Below are positions 11,690 through 21,595 of a stretch of DNA of 64,000 nucleotides, piece by piece (the first letter of the stretch is position 1; the number at the start of each line of letters is the position of its first letter). The position numbers were made by a program, and so were the translations under genes. The notes under the pieces are model-generated. The model saw nothing but the letters and a program-made list of their open reading frames with translations, made no database searches and had not been told where the DNA came from. The DNA lies in assembly GCF_020921035.1 (NCBI RefSeq), contig NC_063150.1:8742001-8806000 (forward strand), given 5' to 3'. Source of the DNA: Rhodamnia argentea. Taxonomy: Eukaryota > Streptophyta > Magnoliopsida > Myrtales > Myrtaceae.

Positions 11690-12192
11690 CATTCTTGCAT
11701 AGATTCTCTCGGTTCGAACACAGTTCAAAAGCAATAAGAGAACCAGAATAGGCACAATCAAGTTTTGCACACTTCAAGCATAAGGTAGCGTGCAGTAAAA
11801 TTCGTTAAATTTACGATAGACGTACTACTGAAAAATTTCGGTCAAGCTCGTGGGGTTCTCGAATTAGCAATTATCTACTAGCTTGGCATAGTCTTTCATA
11901 AAAGCATAAGTAATGAAAAGGAATTAATTGATGAGTTTTGAGTGAATTTCTTTATTATGATAACTCTATTTCTTTAAAAAAAAAAGATATTTTCCGGTTT
12001 ATTTGAAAAAATATATATATTTCGTCTTCTTTATTTAACTCGTTTAGGGAAAGAGTTGAACCCCAATGGATGTTTTGAAGGGAATCCATCTCACAGCACA
12101 AACCCGTCTCATTCCGGGTCGGGCTCCGTCCGCACCGGGAAGTGGCGACCCAAGGAAGGCCAGAAAAAGGAGACGAAAAACCGGAAGCTTTA
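11690..12192 (+). promoter_or_regulatory. 3' flank of copy B joined to upstream region of copy C
   Basis: To about 11790 this matches the flank downstream of copy C; after that it matches the promoters of copies A and B. The join at about 11791 is the duplication breakpoint. Confidence 0.55.
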
Positions 12193-12830
12193 AGGGCCCG
12201 CATGAAATCACTTCAAAAATTTCATTTCTCTGCCAGAAGCCTATTTGACAGAGAAATGTGTTTGATAAAAACCTAATTGAAGTAAAAATCCGTTTGGTAA
12301 AAAAATTGACTTATGGTAGGATTTTTCACTTATGGTAAGATTTTTCACTTCTGATAGGATTTTTGGCCAATTTTGAAAAGTAAAAAATTTTAACTTCTCG
12401 ACTCCAGAATTACTTCACACCCGCCTCCGCCGATCACCGTTGTTGCGACCGGCGGCCGCCGATCACGCCCCACCGGTCGCCGACCACCGCCCACCCACCG
12501 CCCGCCGCCGTCCACCATCGCTGTCGTCCCTCGCTGCCGCGCCACACCCGCGCCGACCGCCCCCACCGATCGCCGCCGCCGCCACCGATCATCGCCGCCG
12601 CCGCCACCGATCATCGCCGCGGCCGCCGACTATCACCGTTGTCGTCGACCATCACGCCAAAAAATTTTATTAATAATGTTTCAAAAGTAGAAATTTTTAA
12701 CCGTTATCAAACTAATTTTTATGATTAGAAGTCAATCTGGAGCAAAAGTAGAAAAAACAATTTATACTTTTGAAGAGAAGTAGGGAAATCATTTATGATC
12801 AAAAGTTGATTTGTCGGATAGAAGTGTTAC
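12193..12830. mobile_element. hAT-like non-autonomous element in the leader of copy C
   Basis: The left end reads AGGGCCCGCATG and the right end, read inward, AGGGCTCGCATG, followed on both sides by CACTTC a few bases on. Flanking AAGCTTTA and AAGCGTCT are a degenerate 8-bp duplication. Copies A and B lack the insert. Subterminal AAAAGTAGAAATTTTTAA-type motifs surround a GC-rich, CCGCC-repetitive core (about 12420-12650). No transposase. An 8-bp duplication and AGGG ends are hAT features. Confidence 0.7.
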
Positions 12831-12951
12831 CATGCGAGCCCTAAGCGTCTGCTTCTTCGTGCCTGTGGGGTGGTCAGCAAAGCTCGGACATGCGACTGGT
12901 CGTCGAATCGAAACAACTTCATCGAACCGATCTTCGCACGCGATCGATCAG

Positions 12952-15398
12952 ATGGTGGAGCTGGACGCCTTGCCCGAGGAGTGCATCGCCCACATACTCT
13001 CTCTCACCACCCCTCGCGACGCCGCCCGCTCCTCCGCCGTCTCCCGCGCCTTCCGCCCTGCCTCCGACTCCGACGCCGTCTGGAGCAAATTCCTCCCGCC
13101 GGATATGGACCTGATCGTCTCGACTTCCTTGCCACCGCCGCAGCCGCAGCCGCCGCTTGGACACTCGCTGACTAGGAAGAAGGATGTCTTCCTCCGTCTC
13201 TGCAGCTCCCCTCTTCTCATTGACTACGGTCACAAGGTACTTGACTTTTGACGAACGAATTTGGGTTTTATGTTGGCCGCGAGCTGAAATGATTGTCGGG
13301 ATTGCGGTCGTGGAGTTTGATTCAGTTGAATCTTGAAGTGAGAGGGGAAAGTCTTTGAGATCGGCTTGAGGGTCGGATGATTTGAACTTCTGCACAGAAC
13401 TCCGGTTTTGTGTAATCCGCTTCTCGAAGACCATGGCCGATCACACTCGTTGATGACAAAAATTAAACCATTTTCCAACAATTTCAGGGTTTTAGAATAA
13501 TTAGCGCAATCTCTCAATTATATGCTTATTAGAGAAAATGGTTTGATCTTAAGTCCCTATGGACGTTATTGCTGGATTTCAGTCATTCAATCTGCTTGCA
13601 CTTGAATTTGACCAAAAAAAAAAAAAAAAATTGCTTGCACTTGAAGAGTAGTCGCAAAGGTGTGAAGCATAAACCGTGTCAACTCAAGTGTAGGCTTTTG
13701 CCGAATTTGGCTCAGCACTCAGACTCAATTGTGTTTTATGATTCTTTTTATACTTGGGTTGGTTAGTTGGTTGGTTTCGGCTTCACTGCTTGTTATGAGC
13801 AGTCTGAAAAAACTGATGATACTCACTAGAACGAGTTTGAAGTTAAAATAGTAGGTGAGAAAGGCATCATCACCGATGGGCAGTTGTGCTCCTAATTTGT
13901 GCACTGTCTGCATTAGCTGAATACCAGAGTAAGGAAGGTTTTGAACGCAATGCTTTAAAATGGCTGTTGTGGGGTAACTGGTTTTAGTTAAAGTTGGGTT
14001 TAGAATTGGAACATTGTTTGTTCCATAGAAGTCTGGTGAAATTATCTCGTTGGTGCAGTCTCTGCTCCCCTGTACATGATGACATAATTATGAATGCAGG
14101 GCAAATTGTCTCCATGTCTGCTAAAACTCGGTGTCCTAGTCGAAAGCAGAGAACGACTTTCGAAGGGGTTAATCCTAGAACTGGTTGGGCTGGATATAGA
14201 GATGGACGATCAATTCTAACCATTTGGTTAATGTTGGACGGTTGACTTATTAGAGAGTCAAGTGCATTCTATTGAAAAGTTCATAGGGCGATGATTATCT
14301 TTTGTTTTGTCGCATTCTATTATTGGGAAACGTTCATGGAACACAACCTGGTTGCAATGGTCTTTTTGAAGCAATGGCAGAAGAAGTCACTCTAGTTTTT
14401 TTTCCATTTTTGTTGAAGCGGAGACCATTGAAATCCTAAATACTTAATTTAAGTACAACAATCTCGTTTTAGTCATTTTGGGAATCATGTCTCGAGGAGT
14501 ATCATATCTGTTCAATACCTTGTTTGTTCAGCATGTCAAATGGCCGAATGATATATCTACCTACTTACCGCGTAATGTTCCATATGGAGAGATGGCATCA
14601 TCTTAATTCACTAATATTTCACATGGAATGATCTGTCATGTCCTGTGCAGAGTTTTGCACTTGAAAAATGGAGCGGGAAGAAGTGTTATATGATTGGCGC
14701 CAGAGGTCTGTCTATAGTATGGGGTGACACTCCTTGCTACTGGAGATGGAGTTCACTCCACGTCTCAAGGTCCATCCAATCTCCAAACTTACAATTTCCT
14801 TTTTGGCTATGGATACTGTCATCTGTCTTTATGTTTGGCATCTATTGTGTGGTTACTGAAATCTGTTCTTCGATTTGAAAGATTCCCAGAGGTGGCAGAG
14901 CTCCTTGACGTATGCTGGCTTGAGGTTCACGCCAAGATGGAGATGCGACTTCTGTCTGCTAACACATATTATGCAGCTTACTTTATCTTCAAGCTTGTGC
15001 ATGGAAACTATGGCTTTAGGAATCAAGCAGTGGAAGTGTCCATCTTTTCTTCTTCCGGGGGTGAACGAAGGAATATTTTTTTGGATCCTGACGGGAGGTT
15101 GAGACGGCAATATCAGTTGGCACGAGGGAGATATCCGCGTACTTGTGAAGCATCTGCGGCAAGAGATGTTCGGGCTAGGGAGAAACAAATTCCTCGGGAC
15201 AGAGGTGATGGGTGGAAGGAGGTCGATCTGGGTGAGTTTTTCGTGAATGACCCTCCAACTGGGGAGGTTCAAATAAAGTTGATGGAGGTGAAAGGCCGTA
15301 ACTGGAAATCCGGGCTAGTCATCCAGGGGATTGAGCTTCGTCCTACACGGATGACTTCCCGAGAAAGAAGTCGTCAGCGCATAGGTCGACGCAGATGA
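12952..15398 (+). CDS. F-box/PP2-B protein, copy C
   Basis: Third tandem paralogue. Exons 12952-13236, 14651-14769 and 14882-15398 give 306 residues with GT-AG borders and the same phases as its sisters. F-box at residues 5-49 (LPEECIAHILSL, AVSRAFRPASDSDAVWSKFLPP), a Pro/Gln linker of intermediate length, and a complete PP2 domain (FALEKWSGKKCYMIGARGLS, SIVWGDTPCYW, CWLEVHAKMEMRLLS, DGWKEVDLGEFF, GLVIQGIELRP). The PP2 part has the family motif as ARGLS where copies A and B have TRDLS and TRDMS. A hAT-like insert lies about 120 bases upstream of the ATG, so its leader differs from the sisters. It looks intact. Confidence 0.9.
13593..13645. mobile_element. Poly(A) mini-insertion in intron 1 of copy C, 14-bp target duplication
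   Basis: TGCTTGCACTTGAA occurs at 13593-13606 and 13632-13645 around 25 bases: TTTGACC, a run of 17 A and a T. The other two copies lack it at the equivalent intron position. This looks like an almost completely truncated retroposition event. Confidence 0.65.
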
Positions 15399-16496
15399 GT
15401 TGAATGGGGATACTGTGGACATCACAGATGCTTATACTTCGCATGAGATGTTTCAGAATGAATATCTACAAGGGGGTGTTAATAAACTGGAGCCTGTTCA
15501 AAGCTGTGTGAATATGTCTATCCATCTGAGATACATTCCATGTGTGGCATTTCTTTTCTCGTGGTACTGAACGTGTTCACTTTTCATGGTTCCTTGGACT
15601 ATGTCATGCACGAAGCAGGGCCATTTGGTTTTCTGATTAGACATGATCAGATGACTGGAAATCTCTTGTTCTGCGTTGCCCGTTCTTGTATGGATTCGCT
15701 CGGTTCGAACTCATTTCGAAAGCAATAAGAGGACCAAAATAGGCACAATCATATTTTGCACACTTTAAGCATAAGGTAGACGACATTGATATAGTTCACC
15801 AGAATAATAACAAAAAAGGAACACTTCAATGCTACAATGAAAACAGGTAAAGCCTTCTTGTTTTCGGCCAGTATTAAAGCATTTACATGGAGAATGATTA
15901 GGTACAAGCAAGGCAGGCTCTGTAAGGCAAATGATTCATCTTCACGAGATGTACACAGGGAGGTAGTCATATGAGGATCTGAATTATGATTATGTGTTTG
16001 GCCGAAAAGAACATTAGGGCCATATGAATCAATCCACTCTCCATCTTTATATTTGGAAGGGCATTTAAATCTGATCTTCTTTGGTAAATTAACTCCATTT
16101 ACCAAATTATAAAACAGCTGGCATAAACATGAACCTGAGCCAACTATGGTCCCCTCCTCGTAACTGACTTTTGATGAGGAACATAACAAAAACCCCACAT
16201 TTTCCTCTTCTGTTATGCCAAAATTCTCCTCGCAGATCAGAGAAAATTTTCAAATCCTCTTCTCATAGAAAAGGACCACAAGATGGCTCGTTCCTCTGGT
16301 GATTGTTCTTCATCCTGTCGATTCCAACATCAGTTGTCTGAGAGGCCCTTTGGATTGTTGTGAGTGTTTGAAAATTTGAAGGACCCTTGGCCTTTCACAT
16401 TCCTTTCTGGCCTCCATCAGAGGCCTGTTTTCATGGTGCTTCTTTTCACAGGACACTTGATGTGAAAGAAGAGATTTTCTTAATCTGGGTCCAGGC
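15399..16496. other. Intergenic between F-box copy C and the LIP-like kinase
   Basis: Up to about 15779 this is the 3' flank of copy C, shared with copy B. Beyond that I see no gene. A 149-codon open frame on the minus strand (15749-16198) has no recognisable domain. The last few hundred bases should contain the kinase promoter; no TATA box was fixed. Confidence 0.5.
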
Positions 16497-18862
16497 ATGA
16501 GTTGCTTCCCCTGTTTCTCATCACACGTGAAACAGATTAAGAGGGAGCACATGACTCAAATCGAAGGCCGTAACGTATCCGCTGCACCCGGTAAGACTGC
16601 ATATGTTGCTTGCTTTCCTTAATTCTGTTGGATTACATCATATGCCAAATCTAGATGGCTCAAGTTCATCCACCATATTGCCCCCAAAAACACCACTATA
16701 TGTACATAAGTTTCATTTCTGTATCCGTCGTCTTTTAGTATTTTAAAGGTATGACCTAAAGGAGCCAGAAAATTTGGGCAGCTGTGGATCATAATGCATT
16801 GTTTCTTCGATATATGAAGATTTAGAATGGAAAACGTTGAGACTTCTATGGAATTACCGCAGATGCAAATATCAGTCAATTTTGCTCATGCACTTTCTTC
16901 TAGCTTATGTAACACAAAGAACATTGGGTAGGAGAATAGCCAAATAAAAAGGCACAATGTATTGGAGACTTGCCTTGAAATGTGGTAGATGAGTTGAGGG
17001 TACAGATTGATTTGCTCTGCTGATCTTCAAACAAAAAGTTCATACCTGTGGAGAGAACTTTTTTAGTGGTCATTTAAATTTGCCTTCGGCTAGGCACTTT
17101 TTGCTAATTGTTCTGCGCATCAAATTCACAGCATGTGACACTTTTGACCTTCATGCTAGCGTTGTCATTAACATGAACTAATGTTCAAGAAAGTGCGCTG
17201 GTGTAAATTTTCCATTTTTCAATGCTGCAGGGGCTAAGAAGCAGAAACTAGTCGGCGAATCCCAAGACAAGCCAAACAAGGTGGACCATGAAAAAATCGA
17301 AGCGCAACATTTCACTTTTCGCGAGCTCGCATCTGCTACAAATAATTTTCGACCGGAGCATCTGTTGGGAGAAGGCGGATTCAGTAGAGTATACAAGGGC
17401 ACTCTTCAAGGTAGCGGCCAGGTAATAAAAGTACCATTCTACGCTCTTTTTCTTTGTCCTTCTTTCCAGGCAATTAAGTTCTTTGATTCACTACTTAGGA
17501 TTGTCAACAGGTGGTGGCTATAAAGCAACTTGACAGAAATGGATTACATGAAAACAAGGAGTTTCTTGATGAAGTTTCGACATTGAGTCTTGTATGCCAT
17601 GACAATCTGGTCAACCTCCTTGGTTATTGCGCCGATGGGGATCAGAGGCTTCTGGTATATGAATACTTGCCTGGGGGGACTGTGGAAGATCATCTGCTTG
17701 GTACCAAAAGCTTCCCACCAAACCCAAAAGCAAACAAAAAAGGTAGCTCTTGTTTTAGCAGTTCAAATGGCAATATGATGCTTTTGGAAAGGAGGAGGAA
17801 AAACTCCTTGATTTTTCATGCAAAGTACTGGTGTATACTTCTTTTGCTGCTAACAGAGCAGCTTCCAAACTCTAATGAAGCATAATGTGTTTCGCAAGAT
17901 GAACCACAAATAGTTCCACCTCTTGCTGTGGAGGAAAATTTCTTTGTCTAATTAATGGCTGGATTTTATGCCAAAACTTAAATGCAGATATTGGGCCAAA
18001 TGAGGAACCTTTGGACTGGCTCATGAGGATGAAGATTGCGTGTGGTGCAGCGAAAGGTCTGGAGTATTTGCACGGCAGCTGCAATCCCCCTATTATACAT
18101 GGTTATCTTAAGCCCACAAACATCTTGTTGGACGAAGAATTTAAGCCAAAGCTGTCTGATTTTGGACTGGCGAAGCTTGGATCTGCTAATAATAAGATGC
18201 ATGTGTCGTCAAGGGTGATGAAGACTTATGGCTATTGTGCTCCAGAATACACAACAACAGGACAGTTAACACCGAAATCTGATGTGTATAGTTTTGGAGT
18301 AATTTTACTAGAACTCATCACTGGAAGGAGAGTAATTGACACCACGAAACCCAGCGAGGAGCAGAATCTAGTCGCTTGGGTAATATGCATCTTTCACATT
18401 TGCATTTTTCTCATCAAACGTTTTGGATTGCTTTATGTATTTGTTGTAGTTGTGGGACTTATACACCAAAATCAAAATATTTGACTAATTGTTGAGTGCT
18501 TGGACAATATGCAGGCATATCCGAAATTCCGAGATCCTAAACTGTTCCCACAAATGGCAGATCCGCTACTCCAGGGGAAATTTCCCGAGAAAGACTTGAA
18601 TCAAGCCGTTGCTATCTCTGCGATGTGTCTGCACGAAGGAGCATCAGTGAGACCGCTGATGAGTGATGTCGTGACTGCTCTCAGTTTTCTTTCAGGGGCA
18701 TCAGATGAGAGATTGTGTTCGTCTCTTGCAGATCCCGTGCTTCATTCCCCCGAGGAAGACGATGGTCAAACAGAACATGACGTCGACAGTGACAGCAGAC
18801 AAGATCACTGCAGAGACCATTCCGATGTGTTGGGCATAGACGAGAAAATGTTGTCATGTTAA
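16497..18862 (+). CDS. LIP1/LIP2-like receptor-like cytoplasmic kinase (RLCK VII), probable pseudokinase
   Basis: Resembles Arabidopsis LIP1/LIP2, palmitoylated plasma-membrane kinases of pollen-tube guidance. Exons 16497-16590, 17231-17421, 17511-17742, 17988-18379 and 18515-18862 give 418 residues. The start MSCFPCF has two Cys suited to palmitoylation. Kinase domain from about residue 60: GEGGFS (78-83), VAIK with Lys100, [23 protein letters not shown] (230-232), [24 protein letters not shown] and [19 protein letters not shown]. The catalytic loop reads HGYLKPTN (210-217) where HRDLKxxN is expected, so the catalytic base Asp is Tyr; the third glycine of the loop is Ser. Phosphotransfer is therefore doubtful. 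The tail is short for the family, and acidic coding-like sequence continues past the stop. Confidence 0.85.
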
Positions 18863-19659
18863 GATCAGTTTCCATGGTGAGAAGAGGGAGTTTTCTGATC
18901 TTGATGATAAAATGGGTGAGAATGATGACCAGCAAATCGTTGGGGAAGCCAAATGAATATATTCCCATTCAAGCTACCTCAACAACATGTCATTCACCGG
19001 ATGAAGAAGCCTCCTTCGGGAAAACGAAAGAAGCAGGATGCAGATGAAACGGGAGCATCTCTCAAGTGGCAGGCAGAATCAGGTGCCAATCTCATGATGC
19101 AGATGATGTCTAGATCATGAAACCAGCATGAGATTGGAAAAGGAGCAGCTTATGGATCCTGCAAAAGATGCTAGGTAGATGTAGTGAAGGTCCTAGCTTG
19201 ACTGTCATACGAAGGCGAGATCACAGTGGGCGGGAAGTGTTCCTTTAGGTGACAAAGGCGAGCGAGATCAATGGAAACAGGAGTGTCTTCTAGGACATAG
19301 AGCAGGTGGGACTGAGAGATGACATCTGCTCTGTATTTTCTGTTTTCACCAGTATGGATCACGGTGTGTGATTAAGCCAAAACAGCAACTGGGACTTGTA
19401 GATGGAAGTGTTTAGTCCTGGATTCCCATTGGTTCCATAGAGTTTTAGCTAGCGTTTACATTTGATGTTTCTTTGTGGGAAGGCTTTACGTTTTGATCTG
19501 AAGTCAGTCCTTTTGCAATTAGGTAGTTTCTTATCTCTGCAATTTTTTTTTTTCTGAAAGCACTGTATCTGGGGTTAACATTCACTCCTGAGACTCAGGA
19601 TTTTAGCTGATTCTAAGCTTGGCAGCTCCTAGGATTTTTAGCTGATTCTAAGCTTAACA
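18863..19659 (+). other. 3' region of the LIP-like kinase; coding-like remnants and a local duplication
   Basis: Short acidic or Lys-rich open stretches (for example KMGENDDQQIVGEAK ending near 18955 and KKQDADETGASLKWQAESG near 19030-19080) lie in differing frames after the stop. They look like a decayed C-terminal tail or 3' UTR. At 19575-19660 the motif TTTTAGCTGATTCTAAGCTT occurs twice, as does TTAACATTCACT, indicating a small local duplication. Confidence 0.4.
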
Positions 19660-20351
19660 TTCACTTTTTCCCCGACTCTTTTCCCCGATTTTTGCAATTT
19701 TCGTCTTCTGCTGCGTTCTTTCCTTGGTTGCCGCCCAGATCTGGCTCGCCGTCCATGGCGATGCCGCCATGGCCCACCTCGCCCAGCCCGGATCTGGGCG
19801 AGGTCGCGACTCGCCGTCCATGGCGAGGCCGCGACTCGCTGTCTGAGGACGGCATCTGGCCGACCTCGCCCAGCCCAGATCTGGGCGATGGGCGAGGTCG
19901 CGACTCGCCGTCCATGACGACGCCGCCATGGATGGCCGACCTCGCCCAGGCCTGGGCGAGGTCGCGACTCGCCATGGCCGGCCTCGCCCGGCGCCGGCGA
20001 GGCCACTGGCGGCCTAGCCTTTGGCCGGTCGCCACTGTAGAACCTGTTTGTTAGAGGAAGAAGAAACGACGAAGGAGAAAGTAAAAAAAAAAAAGAAAAT
20101 AAATAAAAAATAGTTTAAATTTTAATAAAATTTATCCATGTCAGCGTTGGCATCCACGTCAACATAGACCGGCGTTCACGTCACCCTTGATCGGCCAAAA
20201 TTGATCGAATGGACTGAATTGACACAAACGCAAAAGGTTTATGATTAAATTGGCCAAAAAAAAAAGTTTATGATTGAATTGACAAAATTTAAAGGCTTAG
20301 ACCGAATTGGCGAAAGTACGATAAGTTTAGGACTTTTTTGATAATTTTCCC
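19660..20351. mobile_element. Partial GGGAAAA-family element with GC-rich repeated core
   Basis: The right end, read inward, is GGGAAAATTATCAAAAAAGT, the same family as 7127-7780 and 43649-44148. No matching left end is visible, so the left side is lost or rearranged. The core (about 19740-20040) is very GC-rich and consists of roughly three imperfect units containing CCCAGATCTGGG and GGTCGCGACTCGCC. Open frames across it on both strands are compositional. Confidence 0.55.
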
Positions 20352-20439
20352 GATTTTGTTGTCTTAGTTTGATTAATCCTCATTTATGTTGTATTATTAT
20401 TACCATTAAGTATTGTAAATATCGTTATCATTGTTATTA

Positions 20440-20890
20440 GGGTTAATAACATGAAAACTCCAAACTAGTACACCCGTGATAAATTTATTCCAATATAATT
20501 TTTTGACCACCAAGAACCTCAAACTGGTACACCAATGAGAAATTCACCTCCGTTAGTTTCCGTTATATATTACCATCAAATTGCTAAGTTAGATGATACG
20601 TTATAATTGACGGGTGTATCAATTTAAGGTTTTTACTCTCTGTTTGTCATATTTGTTACCGTTTGGGGTTTTCCATAGCATTAACTCACTTAATCGGAAA
20701 CTAACAAAAGGTAAATTTATCATAGTTGTATCAATGTGAAATTTTAGAAGGGCAAATTTGTCATAAATGTGCCAGGTTTGAGCATATTTGTCACAAGTGT
20801 ATCAGTTTGGGGTTTTTGGTGATAAAAAAATTAAATTTGGGTAAATTTGTCATAGATATATCAATTTACGGTTTCAAATAATTTGAAGGT
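20440..20890. mobile_element. AT-rich inverted-repeat element (MITE-like)
   Basis: The left side (CCAAACTAGTACACCCGTGA, GTGATAAATTTATT) recurs inverted on the right (GGGTAAATTTGTCATAGATA). Internally, variants of GTACACCAATGAGAAATT and GGTAAATTTRTCATA repeat several times in both orientations. No coding capacity. Borders are approximate. Confidence 0.5.
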
Positions 20891-21595
20891 ATCCCTGGGA
20901 GATGTAACAGAGCACATAATGGAGTACCAGAGTTAGCAAAGGTGTTGAACCAAATGTGGATAATTTCCCAGACAATTTTATAATGGGGGATGGACATAGC
21001 TGCCGACATCAGATGCAACACAAGAAAAGCAGCACCAAGGCATTTGAGCCAGAAAAAAAAGAGGCACCAAAAAGCATGTCTCGATCAAAACACAGCATAG
21101 GCTACATCAAACTGAAGCAGACAGACCCTCAAATCATTGAAAAGGTCAAAACTTGAGCACTTCCAAGATGTATATGTTAAAATAGGGAGAGTTATTGTGG
21201 AGGTCCCTATCTGATATATGCGATAGAGAATATGCGTTTCCCTCCAGATGCATACAGACAGAGAACATTTCAGATGTCTCACCCTGTGCTGCCCAGTGGT
21301 GGCTCTTCCATCCTCCATGGACTCTGTCATTTTCTAGAGTTCAGCCTGTCCTTTCAGTTGGTCCATTCTCTGTTGCTTTCCCATGAGAAAAAAGAACGGA
21401 ACTTCGTTGCAAGTTGGAATTGATAATCATATGGTTTATCAGGGGGGACTAGTGTTATTTGAGGGCCACCAGGCTCCTATCTCCAAAGTCAGCTTTATTG
21501 TTGCTCCGAGGTTCTCCACTGTTTCAACTTATTATCTGAGGAAGTTTTCCAGCTTGTTCTTGTTACTCGCCTTTCTTACATGATTCTGTTGAGAG
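20891..21595 (+). other. Upstream region of the USP-kinase gene
   Basis: No domain-bearing frame is seen. Probably promoter and 5' UTR of the following gene. Confidence 0.4.

Larger units (their letters stand above)
2632..15779 (+). repeat. Tandem segmental duplication carrying three F-box/PP2-B genes
   Basis: Three head-to-tail units (about 2632-7100, 7812-11790 and 11791-15779) share promoter, exons, both introns and 3' flank at high identity, including intron sequence. The 3' flank near 11700-11790 recurs at 15690-15779. Around 11791 that flank joins directly to the middle of the promoter segment, as expected from unequal crossing-over. Differences in unit length are mostly due to separate transposon insertions. 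Confidence 0.85.

Noticed and set aside
12390-12673. Pro/Arg-rich and Gly/Arg-rich frames in the hAT-like insert
   Set aside because: Compositional result of the CCGCC-rich core; no domain.
11700-15710. GGTTCGAAC motifs resembling a tRNA T-arm at about 11709 and 15700
   Set aside because: No acceptor stem, D-arm or anticodon arm can be paired around them; they are parts of the duplicated flank.
15749-16198. 149-codon minus-strand frame
   Set aside because: No recognisable motif; it begins in unique sequence and runs into the duplicated 3' flank of an F-box gene, so it is unlikely to be a gene.
19638-20054. Open frames of 90-124 codons on both strands
   Set aside because: They lie in a GC-rich palindromic repeat where stops are rare in every frame; the peptides are repetitive and unrelated to known families.
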